Assembly (NCBI GenBank): GCA_046331665.1
Contig: JAXLQK010000027.1
Span: forward strand, 20,734-84,733
DNA from: CAWBAT01 sp046331665
GTDB lineage: Bacteria; Acidobacteriota; Terriglobia; Versatilivoradales; Versatilivoraceae
Direction of reading: 5' to 3'
Length of the DNA stretch: 64,000 nt
The translations under genes and the position numbers were made by a program. Positions 55,005-63,979 of the stretch are shown here, piece by piece. Every line of letters begins with the position of its first letter. The stretch's first letter is position 1. The notes under the pieces are model-generated. The model did not search any database and had not been told where the DNA came from. It worked only from the letters and a program-made list of their open reading frames with translations.

Positions 55005-55774
55005 TTGAAGTTTCTGCGTTCGAAAACAAGAATCGAAACGAGAACCGAGGCGCTTGAGTAGAGCAAGCCGTAAAAAAGTGAGTAGACGTAGAGGTTGGCG
55101 GGCATGAGTCGGCCATGGGCGGTCGCAGAGATGACATCGAAATTTCCGAAATTTGGCAGCAGATAATAAAAGGAGGACGATAAAACCTTGACTGGAAAAG
55201 AATGGCTGGCCAAGCCATAGGCTCGGATGTCTGAATTAAAATGGCCAATAACATAAAGAGAAAAGGTAAATAGTGCTGAAAGCGCCGGGGTGGAGAAGGT
55301 CGAAAAGGTCAAGGCGATCGCTACGACGAGCATGAGTTCAACCCAGATCAATAGCCCGGCGAGCAGGATCTGGATGTCGTCCACTTGAAAAGAGTGCCTG
55401 AGATAGAGGATGGCTGCGTAGATGCCGACTAACATCACGGAAACATTCACGGCCAATGTCCAGATCAGTCCGAGATATTTTCCGATGATGAATTGATACC
55501 GGGCAACGGGTTTGGCTAGTAGGCTATAAACCGTTTTCTTGTCGATCTCTTTGTAGACCAGCTGAATGCCGATGAAGATCGCGATGAGGGTGCCAAACAA
55601 AGACAGCGTGCTGAGACCCAGATTGATGATGATTTGCTTGACGTCACCGATGGTGATGGAACTCAGGACCAAAGAGCTGGCAATAATCAGGACTGCAAAA
55701 AGGACGAGATTATAGAGAATTTTGTCCCGCACACATTCTTTGAACGTATTTTGGGCAATCAATACAATCTTCAT
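55001..55774 (-). CDS. ABC-2 type exporter permease
   Basis: 257 residues with about six membrane helices (NLVLFAVLIIASSLVL, LSLFGTLIAIFIGIQLVY). The segment YKEIDKKTVYSLLAKPVARYQFIIGKYLG is typical of ABC-2 permeases. It partners the ATPase gene 39 bp upstream. The substrate is unknown. Confidence 0.88.
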   Translation of the reverse strand: MKIVLIAQNTFKECVRDKILYNLVLFAVLIIASSLVLSSITIGDVKQIIINLGLSTLSLFGTLIAIFIGIQLVYKEIDKKTVYSLLAKPVARYQFIIGKYLGLIWTLAVNVSVMLVGIYAAILYLRHSFQVDDIQILLAGLLIWVELMLVVAIALTFSTFSTPALSALFTFSLYVIGHFNSDIRAYGLASHSFPVKVLSSSFYYLLPNFGNFDVISATAHGRLMPANLYVYSLFYGLLYSSASVLVSILVFERRNFK

Positions 55775-55813
55775 CGCGTCTTGTAACGGCTCCGTAGTAC
55801 CAGGGTGTACCGC

Positions 55814-56809
55814 TTAAGCCGGCGTGGGCTTTCGTTCTGACTCGGGCTTCGGCTCCGCGGACGGGGCGGAGGGTTTTTTTCTTCCTTCCCCCACAAGATG
55901 GAAGAAGTAATCCTCCATGGTTTGGCGGATCGGAATGACGGAAATCACTTTCCCCCCCGCTTGCTCGATAGGCCTCACCACCTCGGCGATCTTCGCGTCG
56001 GCGCCAACTTCCAGACGAATAGTAGAACCGCTCTGCGTGATCGGGAGGTCCGGATCAAATAGCCGACGGGCAGCGTCGACGCTGAGCCCCGCGAACAACA
56101 CTTCGATGTACTTGACCTCTTTGGAGATCAACTCTGAAAGATTCCCCGAGCCGATCAATTTGCCCCGATTCAAAACCGCGACCCGATCACAGAGAATCTC
56201 GACATCATTTAAGATATGAGTCGAAAAAAAGATAGTCTTCCGCGCATCCTTGAGCTTGAGAATGAGGTCCCTGACCTCACGCCGGCCGATGGGGTCGAGC
56301 CCCGACATGGGTTCATCGAGGAAGAGCACTTTGGGGTCGTTGATTAGTGCCTGCGCGATGCCGATGCGTTGCAGCATTCCCTTCGAAAATTTTCGAAGTT
56401 GAAGTTTGCGAGCATGAAAGGTGTCGGTAAGCCTCAGATAATAGGAGGTCCGTTCCTTGGTCTCCGCTGGTGACAGCCCCAGCAGGCCTCCATAGTAGGT
56501 CAGGAACTCTTCGGCTGTTAAATACTCGTAAAAGTAAGGGTTTTCCGGAAGATAGCCAATCTGCTGGCGGGTGGAAACATCAGAGACTGATTTGCCTAAA
56601 ATCTCTGCTGAGCCGGAGGTCGGAAAGATAAGCGACATCAGCAGTTTTAACGTGGTGGATTTGCCTGCTCCATTGGGTCCAAGATAGCCGAAAATTTCAT
56701 TATCCTGGATCTGAAGGCTTAGATTTTCAAGAGCAACAACCCGCTTGGTTTTCCAGAAACCGGCGGTATAGGTCTTGCTCAGTTCTTTAATCGAGACTAC
56801 CACCTGCAT
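55814..56809 (-). CDS. ABC transporter ATP-binding protein
   Basis: 331 residues. Walker A GPNGAGKSTT, signature FSKGM, Walker B VLFLDEPMSGLDP and the H-loop FFSTHILNDVE are all visible. The C-terminal extension (about 210-330) ends in a Pro/Lys-rich tail. It heads the ATPase-permease-TPR operon. Such NatA/CcmA-like ATPases drive export or gliding-type systems; here the substrate is not evident. Confidence 0.92.
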   Translation of the reverse strand: MQVVVSIKELSKTYTAGFWKTKRVVALENLSLQIQDNEIFGYLGPNGAGKSTTLKLLMSLIFPTSGSAEILGKSVSDVSTRQQIGYLPENPYFYEYLTAEEFLTYYGGLLGLSPAETKERTSYYLRLTDTFHARKLQLRKFSKGMLQRIGIAQALINDPKVLFLDEPMSGLDPIGRREVRDLILKLKDARKTIFFSTHILNDVEILCDRVAVLNRGKLIGSGNLSELISKEVKYIEVLFAGLSVDAARRLFDPDLPITQSGSTIRLEVGADAKIAEVVRPIEQAGGKVISVIPIRQTMEDYFFHLVGEGRKKPSAPSAEPKPESERKPTPA

Positions 56810-57011
56810 GAACCCACTCCAACAACGTGTAGTGTCGAGAATCTGCCGATATCATATGCACAACTGGCATGGAGCGGAATCAAAAATTCTGACGGGACAA
56901 CACGCAACCTCGTTGGATTCGCATGTTTATCCCGCTGGAAAAATTCCAGGGTTTTCGCTCAAAAGCAGGGGGATCAGGGGAACAAGACCGTCCCCTGCCC
57001 CCCCGCGCGTT

Positions 57012-57461
57012 CTAGTTTCCGATGGCGCCTGACGTCGAATCAGCCGCCGCGCCAATAGCGAAGCGGACTACCTGAGTTTCGTCGACAAAGTAGAAACGGG
57101 CCCCGGTTTGTGTTGCCCCTATAGAGATCGCCGGAGATCCCGTCGCAGTAAATTGTAAGTCGGTGGAAGTTCCCGGTGTCGCAGAGAATACATAACCACT
57201 CTTCGTTCCGCTTCCCAGGACGTTATCGATAATGCTGTCTCCTGAAAGACCGGTCAGGTTGGTGAAATTCCCATTGGTGGATCGATACAGCAATTCCCCG
57301 CTGCCGAGGGTTCGCATCGAAGCGGTTGCGGATCCTTCGTTGGCAGAGCGGCGAGCTCTCAACAAATTTGGGATCGCAATGGCGGCAATGATCAAAATGA
57401 TCGCCACCACAATCAGTAATTCGATGAGTGAAAAACCTCGATTCTTGGCTGTTGCACGCAT
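57012..57461 (-). CDS. Type IV pilin (PilA-like), copy 1
   Basis: 149 residues. The prepilin peptidase site is RGFSLIELLIVVAIILIIAAIAIP, with the G/F cleavage and Glu5. The mature part lacks a Cys pair, so there is no disulfide loop. It is nearly identical in protein sequence to copy 2 upstream (about seven substitutions after the N-terminus), but the DNA differs at many synonymous sites. It would be the main pilus subunit or a minor pilin. Its own terminator is weak. Confidence 0.95.
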   Translation of the reverse strand: MRATAKNRGFSLIELLIVVAIILIIAAIAIPNLLRARRSANEGSATASMRTLGSGELLYRSTNGNFTNLTGLSGDSIIDNVLGSGTKSGYVFSATPGTSTDLQFTATGSPAISIGATQTGARFYFVDETQVVRFAIGAAADSTSGAIGN

Positions 57462-57671
57462 GCTTTTCTCCCCTTTTTTTATTTTTTGCGAAGCGTACAG
57501 TTCTGGCTACCTACTTTCCAAAATAACCCCAGCTTCTATTTTGTCAATTCACGACTTGTGGCGATATGGACAAAAAGGAGCTGTCTTTCATTCATTTTTT
57601 TGGATTCTCGGCGCTCTTAGAAAGATGTCTCATATTTGTTGTGCCAATAGGCAACGGGGCCGAAGTTTAAC

Positions 57672-57708
57672 CAAAAAAGAGAACGGGTGGGAACATGTTC
57701 CCACCCGT
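57672..57708 (-). terminator. Rho-independent terminator after pilin copy 2
   Basis: A perfect inverted repeat (57683-57694 with 57697-57708, 2-base centre) is followed on the minus strand by TCTCTTTTTTGG (57671-57682), so a T-tract follows the stem. It lies 31 bases after the copy 2 stop and separates copies 1 and 2. Confidence 0.8.
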
Positions 57709-57739
57709 GATGTTACAGCTGAAAGATGAACAGCTGAAA

Positions 57740-58192
57740 CTAGTTCCCGATCGCTCCTGAAGTAGAGGTAGCGGCGGCACCGATGTTGTATCGCACCACC
57801 TGGGTTTCATCGACAAAGTAGAAGCGAGCACCTGTTTGGGTCGCACCCGTCGAAATCGAAGGTGTGCCGGTAGCGGTAAACTGCAAGTCGGTGGAGGTTC
57901 CTGGGGTCGCAGAGAAGGCATAGCCGCTCTTCGTTCCACTTCCCAACACGTTGTCAATGATGCTATCGCCAGAAAGACCAGTCAAGTTGGTGAAGTTCCC
58001 GTTGGTCGAGCGATAGAGTAATTCGCCGCTGCCGAGGGTCCGCATCGAAGCGGTGGCAGATCCTTCGTTGGCCGAACGTCGAGCTCTCAACAAGTTCGGG
58101 ATCGCGATGGCGGCAATGATCAGGATGATCGCCACCACAATCAACAATTCAATCAATGAGAACCCCTTGCTATTTCTCTTCCTCATCTTCAT
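57740..58192 (-). CDS. Type IV pilin (PilA-like), copy 2
   Basis: 150 residues from ATG 58192, which has AAGGAG nine bases upstream. Extension to 58276 is not supported. The prepilin leader and helix (SKGFSLIELLIVVAIILIIAAIAIP) are followed by the same mature sequence as copy 1 with a few changes in the last third (TPSISTGAT for SPAISIGAT). No Cys. It is probably the structural pilin. Confidence 0.95.
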   Translation of the reverse strand: MKMRKRNSKGFSLIELLIVVAIILIIAAIAIPNLLRARRSANEGSATASMRTLGSGELLYRSTNGNFTNLTGLSGDSIIDNVLGSGTKSGYAFSATPGTSTDLQFTATGTPSISTGATQTGARFYFVDETQVVRYNIGAAATSTSGAIGN

Positions 58193-58256
58193 TTCTATTT
58201 CTCCTTTAATGGGTTGGTTTGTTGGAATGGGACACGCTACAAGAAATATACAATCC

Positions 58257-58733
58257 TTAAATGGGCGGGCTGGCACTATCAGCCGCCCCCGTTAAACTGA
58301 ACCGAATCACAGCCGATTGATCTCCATAATAATGCCGAAATCCGGTGGCTGACGGACCGATTGATAATGCCGGTGTTCCGTCCACAGTAAATTGGACTCC
58401 CGCGGAGCTTCCCGAACCTGGAGTCACATTGAACCGATAGCCGCTTTTGCTCCCATTGGCTAACAACGAGTCGGTTAAGTATTCAGCTCCTAGAGAAGGA
58501 AGTGCCGTAAAGTAGCCATAAGTGTTTCGGTATAAATTCTCCGCACTGATGACCGCCCTTACCGAGCTGGTCGCCGATGCTTCGTTGGCCCTGGACAATG
58601 CTGCCAAATAATTGGGAACCGCAATCGCTGCCATAATGAGGAGCAAAGCCATGGCGATCAGGAGTTCGATCAAGGAAAACCCTCGGTTTTTCTTTGAGCG
58701 CTTAACTTTAATAGTAGATTGGAGAGCCATCAT
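58257..58733 (-). CDS. Type IV pilin, divergent copy 3
   Basis: 158 residues. Leader RGFSLIELLIAMALLLIMAAIAVPN is followed by a mature domain that is similar in layout (SANGSKSGYRFNV-like, TVDGTPALSIGPSATGFRHYYGDQSAVIRF) but clearly divergent from copies 1 and 2. No Cys. As the upstream gene of the tandem array it may be a minor pilin. The start is ATG at 58733 or the next codon. Confidence 0.93.
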   Translation of the reverse strand: MMALQSTIKVKRSKKNRGFSLIELLIAMALLLIMAAIAVPNYLAALSRANEASATSSVRAVISAENLYRNTYGYFTALPSLGAEYLTDSLLANGSKSGYRFNVTPGSGSSAGVQFTVDGTPALSIGPSATGFRHYYGDQSAVIRFSLTGAADSASPPI

Positions 58734-58949
58734 CTTATCTCATTCCTTGGGTCGATTTGCTTCCTGTAGTTATGAAGCCACTCATTCTATCGTCCGGTCA
58801 CCATGAACCTTTAGGCAGATACAATGCCGAATCCCATTTTTTCTGTATCCATTTTCCAAAAAGAATCTAAATCAAGTTAACCTCTTTATTTCCAATTTAT
58901 TAAAGAAACGATTCGAATGCCCATCCTACCGGTCCCTGGGATGAAAACT

Positions 58950-59002
58950 TGCACTAAGAGTCCAAGCTGACGATTTTTGTCAGTTCTTAAGTGCAGTTTT
59001 TT
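58950..59002. terminator. Large stem-loop with T-tracts, probably bidirectional terminator
   Basis: A stem (TGCACT...AGTGCA, 58950-58955 with 58990-58995, plus AAGA/TCTT and an inner CTGAC/GTCAG) is followed on the plus strand by six T residues (58997-59002) and on the minus strand by AGTTTT. It lies just after the O-antigen-ligase-like gene (stop 59030, minus strand), where it would end that transcript before the pilins. Confidence 0.55.
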
Positions 59003-59029
59003 GTTGCTTCCATGAATTCGAGCGGGGAA

Positions 59030-60940
59030 TTACTTTCGGTATTTTAATTCTGCCGGGAATAAGGCTTGGGCGCGGCGTTTCTCGACCTCAGCAGCATTGG
59101 TTTCGCCGGAAGCGGCCAAAATCTTACTAAGCTGATAATGGTACTCGGCATTGTAGGGGTCCAATGCCACCGCTTTTTGATAGCTTAACTTAAGGCCGAG
59201 CAGTCGACTCTGGTCGAGAGTTCCATTCTCGAAGGCAGTCTTTAGCTGGAGATTTGAATAAAGAAAGGCAAGGCTCGGATCCAAAGGCTGCCAGCGGACT
59301 GCCCTCTCTAAACAGGTTTCTGCCTTTTGAAAGTTCTTCGTACTCACCAATTCAACGGCTTGTGCAGCCAAAGTCTGGGCGTAGTAAGCACTAAAAGTAT
59401 TCACGCCCGCCAGAGCTATTGCCAGGATCAAGATATAGAGCCAGACTTTTGCTCCTCTTGAACGTGCCTTCTGACATTGAGGGTTCACTCCGGAGCTTTT
59501 GTCGCAAAACTGCCCCATATAGAGAGCAAGGAGAAAGATTCCCAACCCTCCCAGCGAGGGAAAGTAAAGATTGATATCGATCAAATTATGAGTGGCCCAA
59601 GCCGAGAGCGAAACCAGCAGGCCTATTTGCACAAAGTCATAGCCCTTTTTCTCTGAGCCGGGGGTGGCATTCTGAGGGAAGCAACGACGTGCCAGCGAGC
59701 CTCCCCAGATTCCGGCTAAAATCAGGAAGGGTAGCCCACACTCCGAAAGTAGCTGGAGAGGAGTATTGTGCGTGAACTGGGTAACGGTTACGACCGCTTG
59801 CTGATAGGCAGGGTTGATCGTCCCATAGTTGCCCAGCCCTACTCCAAACCATGGGAAGTCTCGAAAGATGGAGAGGGCGACCTTGAAATTCAGCCAGCGG
59901 AGAGCGATTGGGTTCTCATACACGGAAAAATTCAATAGGCCGAATCCTCGGTGTCGAGAGACCCAGTAGATTCCGGCAGAGACACCCAATAACAACAGCA
60001 ACCCGAACAGGAGAACAAGGCGGGGGCGAATAGAATGTTTCTTAACATATACGACGCCGAGGAATAGCAGAGACACCAACAGACATACCCACCCGCCAAA
60101 GGACTGGGTCAAAGCAAGAATAACAAGACCCAGGGCTAGCTGAAGGACAATCACAGTGCGAATGAGGGGCTTGGTGGCAAGCCGTTTCAGGGCGCCTTCA
60201 AAATCTTTCCAGGAGCAGGGCGGGGGCGCCTTCTGCCGTGAAAACGCAAAATATACCCAGCACGCTTGCAAGGGGAGCATCATGCACGCAAATCCAGCCA
60301 ATGAATTGGGGAGCGTGAAATTTCCAAAGACACGGCCGGAAGCCGCTCGCGTCCAAAGCGCCGATCGCAGACCTGGTTCCATCGAGACATCTTGAGCCAG
60401 TAGGTTCTTCAACTGAGACAATCCAAAGAAATACTGATAAAGGGAATACAGATTAATAGCGAAAGCAGCCAGACACAGGAGCAGAATTGCTTGCCAGACT
60501 TCGATCCGGGTTGGCGGAGAAACTCGTAGAGAGAAGACGAGACACGCAAAGCTGAAAAATAACGTAAAAACTTCCAGGGAGCGTTGCTGGTTGATCGAAG
60601 TAAAGAGGGAAGGAAGAAGCACCAGGAACGGGGCAAAACAATGGATAAGGGGTTTTAATGCGTCACGAGGAGTGGAGGAGTATAGGAGGAGAAGGCTGGC
60701 AAAAAGCCCCGCAAGCAAACACCCGCTGACCAAAAGGTATTTTGACTGGAAAAAAATTTCTCCGGGATAGAGAAGATTGGCTGAGAGAGCTAATAGGAGG
60801 AACAGGAAGAGCCACGACTCGGCCCGTGTTTTCTTTGGCGGAATCTTTGTTTGCTCTTTGGCTGAAGTCTCCGGCTCATTTCCCAGCTGTGGATCGAGAG
60901 GCTTCCCTTCGGAGGGAAGGGGCTGAGAACAGCTGGGCAT
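59030..60940 (-). CDS. O-antigen ligase/polymerase-like membrane protein with TPR tail
   Basis: 636 residues. About ten membrane helices; the large loop region (FPWFGVGLGNYGTINPAYQ...THNTPLQLLSECGL) is the Wzy_C/WaaL-like signature. The C-terminal ~120 residues are TPR-like (KNFQKAETCLERAVRWQPLDPSLAFLYSNL). It would ligate or polymerise surface glycans. The TMTC-like protein lies 77 bp upstream on the same strand and a methyltransferase beyond it. Confidence 0.87.
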   Translation of the reverse strand: MPSCSQPLPSEGKPLDPQLGNEPETSAKEQTKIPPKKTRAESWLFLFLLLALSANLLYPGEIFFQSKYLLVSGCLLAGLFASLLLLYSSTPRDALKPLIHCFAPFLVLLPSLFTSINQQRSLEVFTLFFSFACLVFSLRVSPPTRIEVWQAILLLCLAAFAINLYSLYQYFFGLSQLKNLLAQDVSMEPGLRSALWTRAASGRVFGNFTLPNSLAGFACMMLPLQACWVYFAFSRQKAPPPCSWKDFEGALKRLATKPLIRTVIVLQLALGLVILALTQSFGGWVCLLVSLLFLGVVYVKKHSIRPRLVLLFGLLLLLGVSAGIYWVSRHRGFGLLNFSVYENPIALRWLNFKVALSIFRDFPWFGVGLGNYGTINPAYQQAVVTVTQFTHNTPLQLLSECGLPFLILAGIWGGSLARRCFPQNATPGSEKKGYDFVQIGLLVSLSAWATHNLIDINLYFPSLGGLGIFLLALYMGQFCDKSSGVNPQCQKARSRGAKVWLYILILAIALAGVNTFSAYYAQTLAAQAVELVSTKNFQKAETCLERAVRWQPLDPSLAFLYSNLQLKTAFENGTLDQSRLLGLKLSYQKAVALDPYNAEYHYQLSKILAASGETNAAEVEKRRAQALFPAELKYRK

Positions 60941-61017
60941 AAGAGGTACCTCGCATCTTGAAGGAGCCCTGTGAAGTCAAGGTAGGCGGTTTTGTCGTCG
61001 TCGATTTCTCTCAAGGG

Positions 61018-62961
61018 CTATCCGGCCCCTTGAATTTGCCGGCCAGCCATCTTCTCTCGAACAGCATCTGAGACAGCCTGGATCTGTCTTATCATTTCAT
61101 CGCCGGGCACCGCCCGCATCCTAGCCTGCTCCCATGCCAACAATGCCTCTTTAAATTGGTTCTTGGCTTCGTGGCAAAAACCGAGCCGAAAATAACCGTC
61201 GGGGAGGTCCGGAAATTTCCGGATCATTTCCTTTGCCACAACCATGGCGGCGTCATTTTCTCCCATCCGAAGATAAAGCACAGCGATATTGTCGTGAGAA
61301 CCCACGTTGCCGGGGTTCACATACGTGGCCCTGAAAAACATGTAAAGGGCTCTCCGCACGTCCCCCTTATGGACATAGGCGGAGCCAAGATTGTTTAAGG
61401 CTGTGTCTGCATCCGGGTTGAGGTTGACCGCACGATAGAGTCTCTCAATCCCCTGGTCTAACTTGTTCTTCTCGATGTAGTAGCCACCCATACCAATCAA
61501 GGAGAGATGGTAGGTTGGGTTAATCGCCAGTGAAATCTTGTATTCGAGCCCGGCCCGATTCACATTGTGGTGGGTATACTCATAAAGCCCCAGGTTGTAA
61601 TGAGCGACTTCGTTGTAAAAATTCTTGGCAATGACGTCGTTCCAAAGAGAAGGGGTGTTACGCCACACTTTGGCTTGGGCGATCGAACTACCGACCAATA
61701 GTGCGAACCATAGTCCGGCCAGTGCCGCGACCGTACCTCGGAAGAGTTTCCATCGGTCTAATGCGTTCCAGAGAGAAGTCAACGCGCTAGCCAACAGAAC
61801 CCAGATCCCGATTTCGGAAATGTGCAAATAACGGTTGGCTTTGATCACGGGCAAGGGGACGATGTTCAATACCGGAATGAGAAAGATGACAAAGAATCCC
61901 CAGTAGAACAGTAGTTTCTTCGAGCGAAGCCACAGCAGAGCCGTCGTGCCCAGGGTTAGAAGAAAGGGCCACCAATACTGAAGATCCCACCATGACGGGG
62001 CTTTCAGGGCGATGTAGAGCGCGCTCAGATCCGTAGGCCAGAACATTAATTCGAAATACTGGCGGAATAGGTCGCCAGCCGCAAACAAGCTCAACCAGGG
62101 ACCGCCAGTGTGATAGGAATGTAAAGCCGAACGGGCTCCGGCCGCGTTGATGGAAAAAAAAGTGATGACTTCCGCCGAAATGATGAACGGAATCTTGTCG
62201 TAAAGGGTGAGCTGCCGAAGCTTCTTCCCCTGAAAACAGTAGTCGTAAAGAAGAAAGACCAGTGGGCCGACTACGGTGCTGGCCTTGGAGAGTATGGAAA
62301 GCTGAAAGCAAAGAAGGGCGCCTAAATAATGCGATCTCGATCCGGATTCCCGAAATCCAATGTAGAGATAAAAACAAACAAGAAAGAACAGAGTGGCGAG
62401 AAGATTCTTTCGCTCCGATGCCCAGCTGACCGATTCCACATTCACGGGATGAATTGCAAAAAGCAGCGCGCTGATCTGCACCACACGCTTTGACAAGCCC
62501 AGTTTGAGGAGCAAAAAATATAGCGCGACGGCACAGGCCAGATGAAGGAGTACGTTGTGAAAATGATATCCAGCTGCTTTCAAGCCGAACAGCTGGTAGT
62601 CGACGGCGTACGACAGTAAAGTGACCGGGGCATAATTGGCAAAATAGGGTTCTGTGAGAATCCGGTTTAGATTCGTAAGGTTAAGAGACCGGATCAACGG
62701 GTTGTTCAGGATATATTCCGGGTCGTCCCAGTTCGTAAATTCCTTGGGAAGAGAGAAGAGGTACAAACCAAAGGTAAACAACAAGATGGCAAAGAGAACT
62801 CCGTATTCCCCCAAAAAGTGAAAAATCCAGGGTCGCAACCCCGATGCCCCCCTGGGCTTTTCCAAAAAAGGAGAACGGTCTTCTTCCAGTGACTGAGTAA
62901 TGGTCGTTGAAGCTGCCCTGTCATCAAGAAGATGAATATCCGAATTCTGCCATTCGCTCAT
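61018..62961 (-). CDS. TMTC-like TPR membrane protein
   Basis: 647 residues. N-terminal membrane region with TNWDDPEYILNNPLIRSL and the WASERKNLLATLFFLVCFYLYI segment, resembling the TMTC/PMT-like fold with an acidic first-loop motif. The C-terminal ~190 residues contain TPR units. Such proteins are thought to transfer sugars (O-mannosyl-type) or assist surface glycosylation. No catalytic certainty. It is followed by the ligase-like gene on the same strand, so they form a glycan unit. Confidence 0.84.
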   Translation of the reverse strand: MSEWQNSDIHLLDDRAASTTITQSLEEDRSPFLEKPRGASGLRPWIFHFLGEYGVLFAILLFTFGLYLFSLPKEFTNWDDPEYILNNPLIRSLNLTNLNRILTEPYFANYAPVTLLSYAVDYQLFGLKAAGYHFHNVLLHLACAVALYFLLLKLGLSKRVVQISALLFAIHPVNVESVSWASERKNLLATLFFLVCFYLYIGFRESGSRSHYLGALLCFQLSILSKASTVVGPLVFLLYDYCFQGKKLRQLTLYDKIPFIISAEVITFFSINAAGARSALHSYHTGGPWLSLFAAGDLFRQYFELMFWPTDLSALYIALKAPSWWDLQYWWPFLLTLGTTALLWLRSKKLLFYWGFFVIFLIPVLNIVPLPVIKANRYLHISEIGIWVLLASALTSLWNALDRWKLFRGTVAALAGLWFALLVGSSIAQAKVWRNTPSLWNDVIAKNFYNEVAHYNLGLYEYTHHNVNRAGLEYKISLAINPTYHLSLIGMGGYYIEKNKLDQGIERLYRAVNLNPDADTALNNLGSAYVHKGDVRRALYMFFRATYVNPGNVGSHDNIAVLYLRMGENDAAMVVAKEMIRKFPDLPDGYFRLGFCHEAKNQFKEALLAWEQARMRAVPGDEMIRQIQAVSDAVREKMAGRQIQGAG

Positions 62962-63043
62962 TTCAAGTTAACCTGCACGGTTTGCATCTAAATGAACTTC
63001 TAACCAAACTGCGTAACGAGTATCATAATAAACTTGCATTTTT

Positions 63044-63979
63044 TTATGCTGGTTGGCTCTCTGCCACAATCCGCAGGACTCCCCCTCTTCCCATACCCGC
63101 CTCAAGCAGGGAAAAACCCGCAGCCGGGCCCGCGAGTAAGCCCGCCAGCAGAAACTGAAAAGCTTTTTCGCCCCAGGGCAGGGAAATTTCTCGCTTCAGC
63201 AAACGATAGAATTGTTCGGTGGGAAATCCCAAGAGATTCAGTGAACTTTGGAGGGCACCGTAGGGACATTGTTCCCATGAAAAGGTGCTTTGCTTCTGGA
63301 CTTGGAAACGGGTCTTTGCCAGCAAAGCGTTGAGGCCCTCCTGGCTAAAATGATAGAGATGCCTATCCAGGTCCAGGTGGAACCAATGTTTTCCCGAATA
63401 TCTTGACTGGCAGCTGGAATAATTCGGCACCTCTAGAAGAAGCTTCCCGCCGGGTTTCAAAAGTTGATGCACAACCGTTAGGGTGTGCTCAGGTTCCTCC
63501 AGATGCTCGAGGACATGCCAGAGAATCACCAGGTCAAAAGAATGCGGTTCAATGCCGCATTGCTCCAGCGGGAGAGTGTAGATTCGCAATCCCACGGTCT
63601 TGCGGGCTCGTTGCGCTGCCAGCTCCGAACGCTCGGTGCCGTGGCATTCATGCCCCAATTGAGAAAGGTGCCTGAGCAGCAGGCCGCGGCCGCAGCCGAT
63701 TTCGAGAATCCGGCTATGGGGGCGGAGCAAATGATGAATGCTTCGAGCGCGCCTTGCTGTATTCCAGGCGACGATCCGCTCAAATCCTTCCGTGAATTTT
63801 ACGTTTTCCGGTCCGTAGTAGGTTTCGGAATAATGTTGTTCCAGCTCTTTGGGATCAAGACGCGGAAACGTATGAGACATGCCGCAATGGCGGCATTGGA
63901 TCAGTTGAACCGAGGGTCGAAGCGTTGGGGTGAGATCGAGATCCTGGGAACCGCACGCGATGCACGAGTGGAGTTTCAT
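63044..63979 (-). CDS. SAM-dependent methyltransferase with N-terminal zinc ribbon
   Basis: 311 residues. CxxC pairs at the N-terminus (CIACGSQDLD, CRHCG) form a zinc ribbon. The class I SAM motif is ILEIGCGRGLLLRHL, with FDLVILWHVLEHLEEPE following. The C-terminal ~90 residues are hydrophobic. This type is often found in surface-sugar clusters, as here. A GAAGGGA ribosome-binding site lies next to the ATG at 63979, close to the window end; the gene appears complete. Confidence 0.88.
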   Translation of the reverse strand: MKLHSCIACGSQDLDLTPTLRPSVQLIQCRHCGMSHTFPRLDPKELEQHYSETYYGPENVKFTEGFERIVAWNTARRARSIHHLLRPHSRILEIGCGRGLLLRHLSQLGHECHGTERSELAAQRARKTVGLRIYTLPLEQCGIEPHSFDLVILWHVLEHLEEPEHTLTVVHQLLKPGGKLLLEVPNYSSCQSRYSGKHWFHLDLDRHLYHFSQEGLNALLAKTRFQVQKQSTFSWEQCPYGALQSSLNLLGFPTEQFYRLLKREISLPWGEKAFQFLLAGLLAGPAAGFSLLEAGMGRGGVLRIVAESQPA

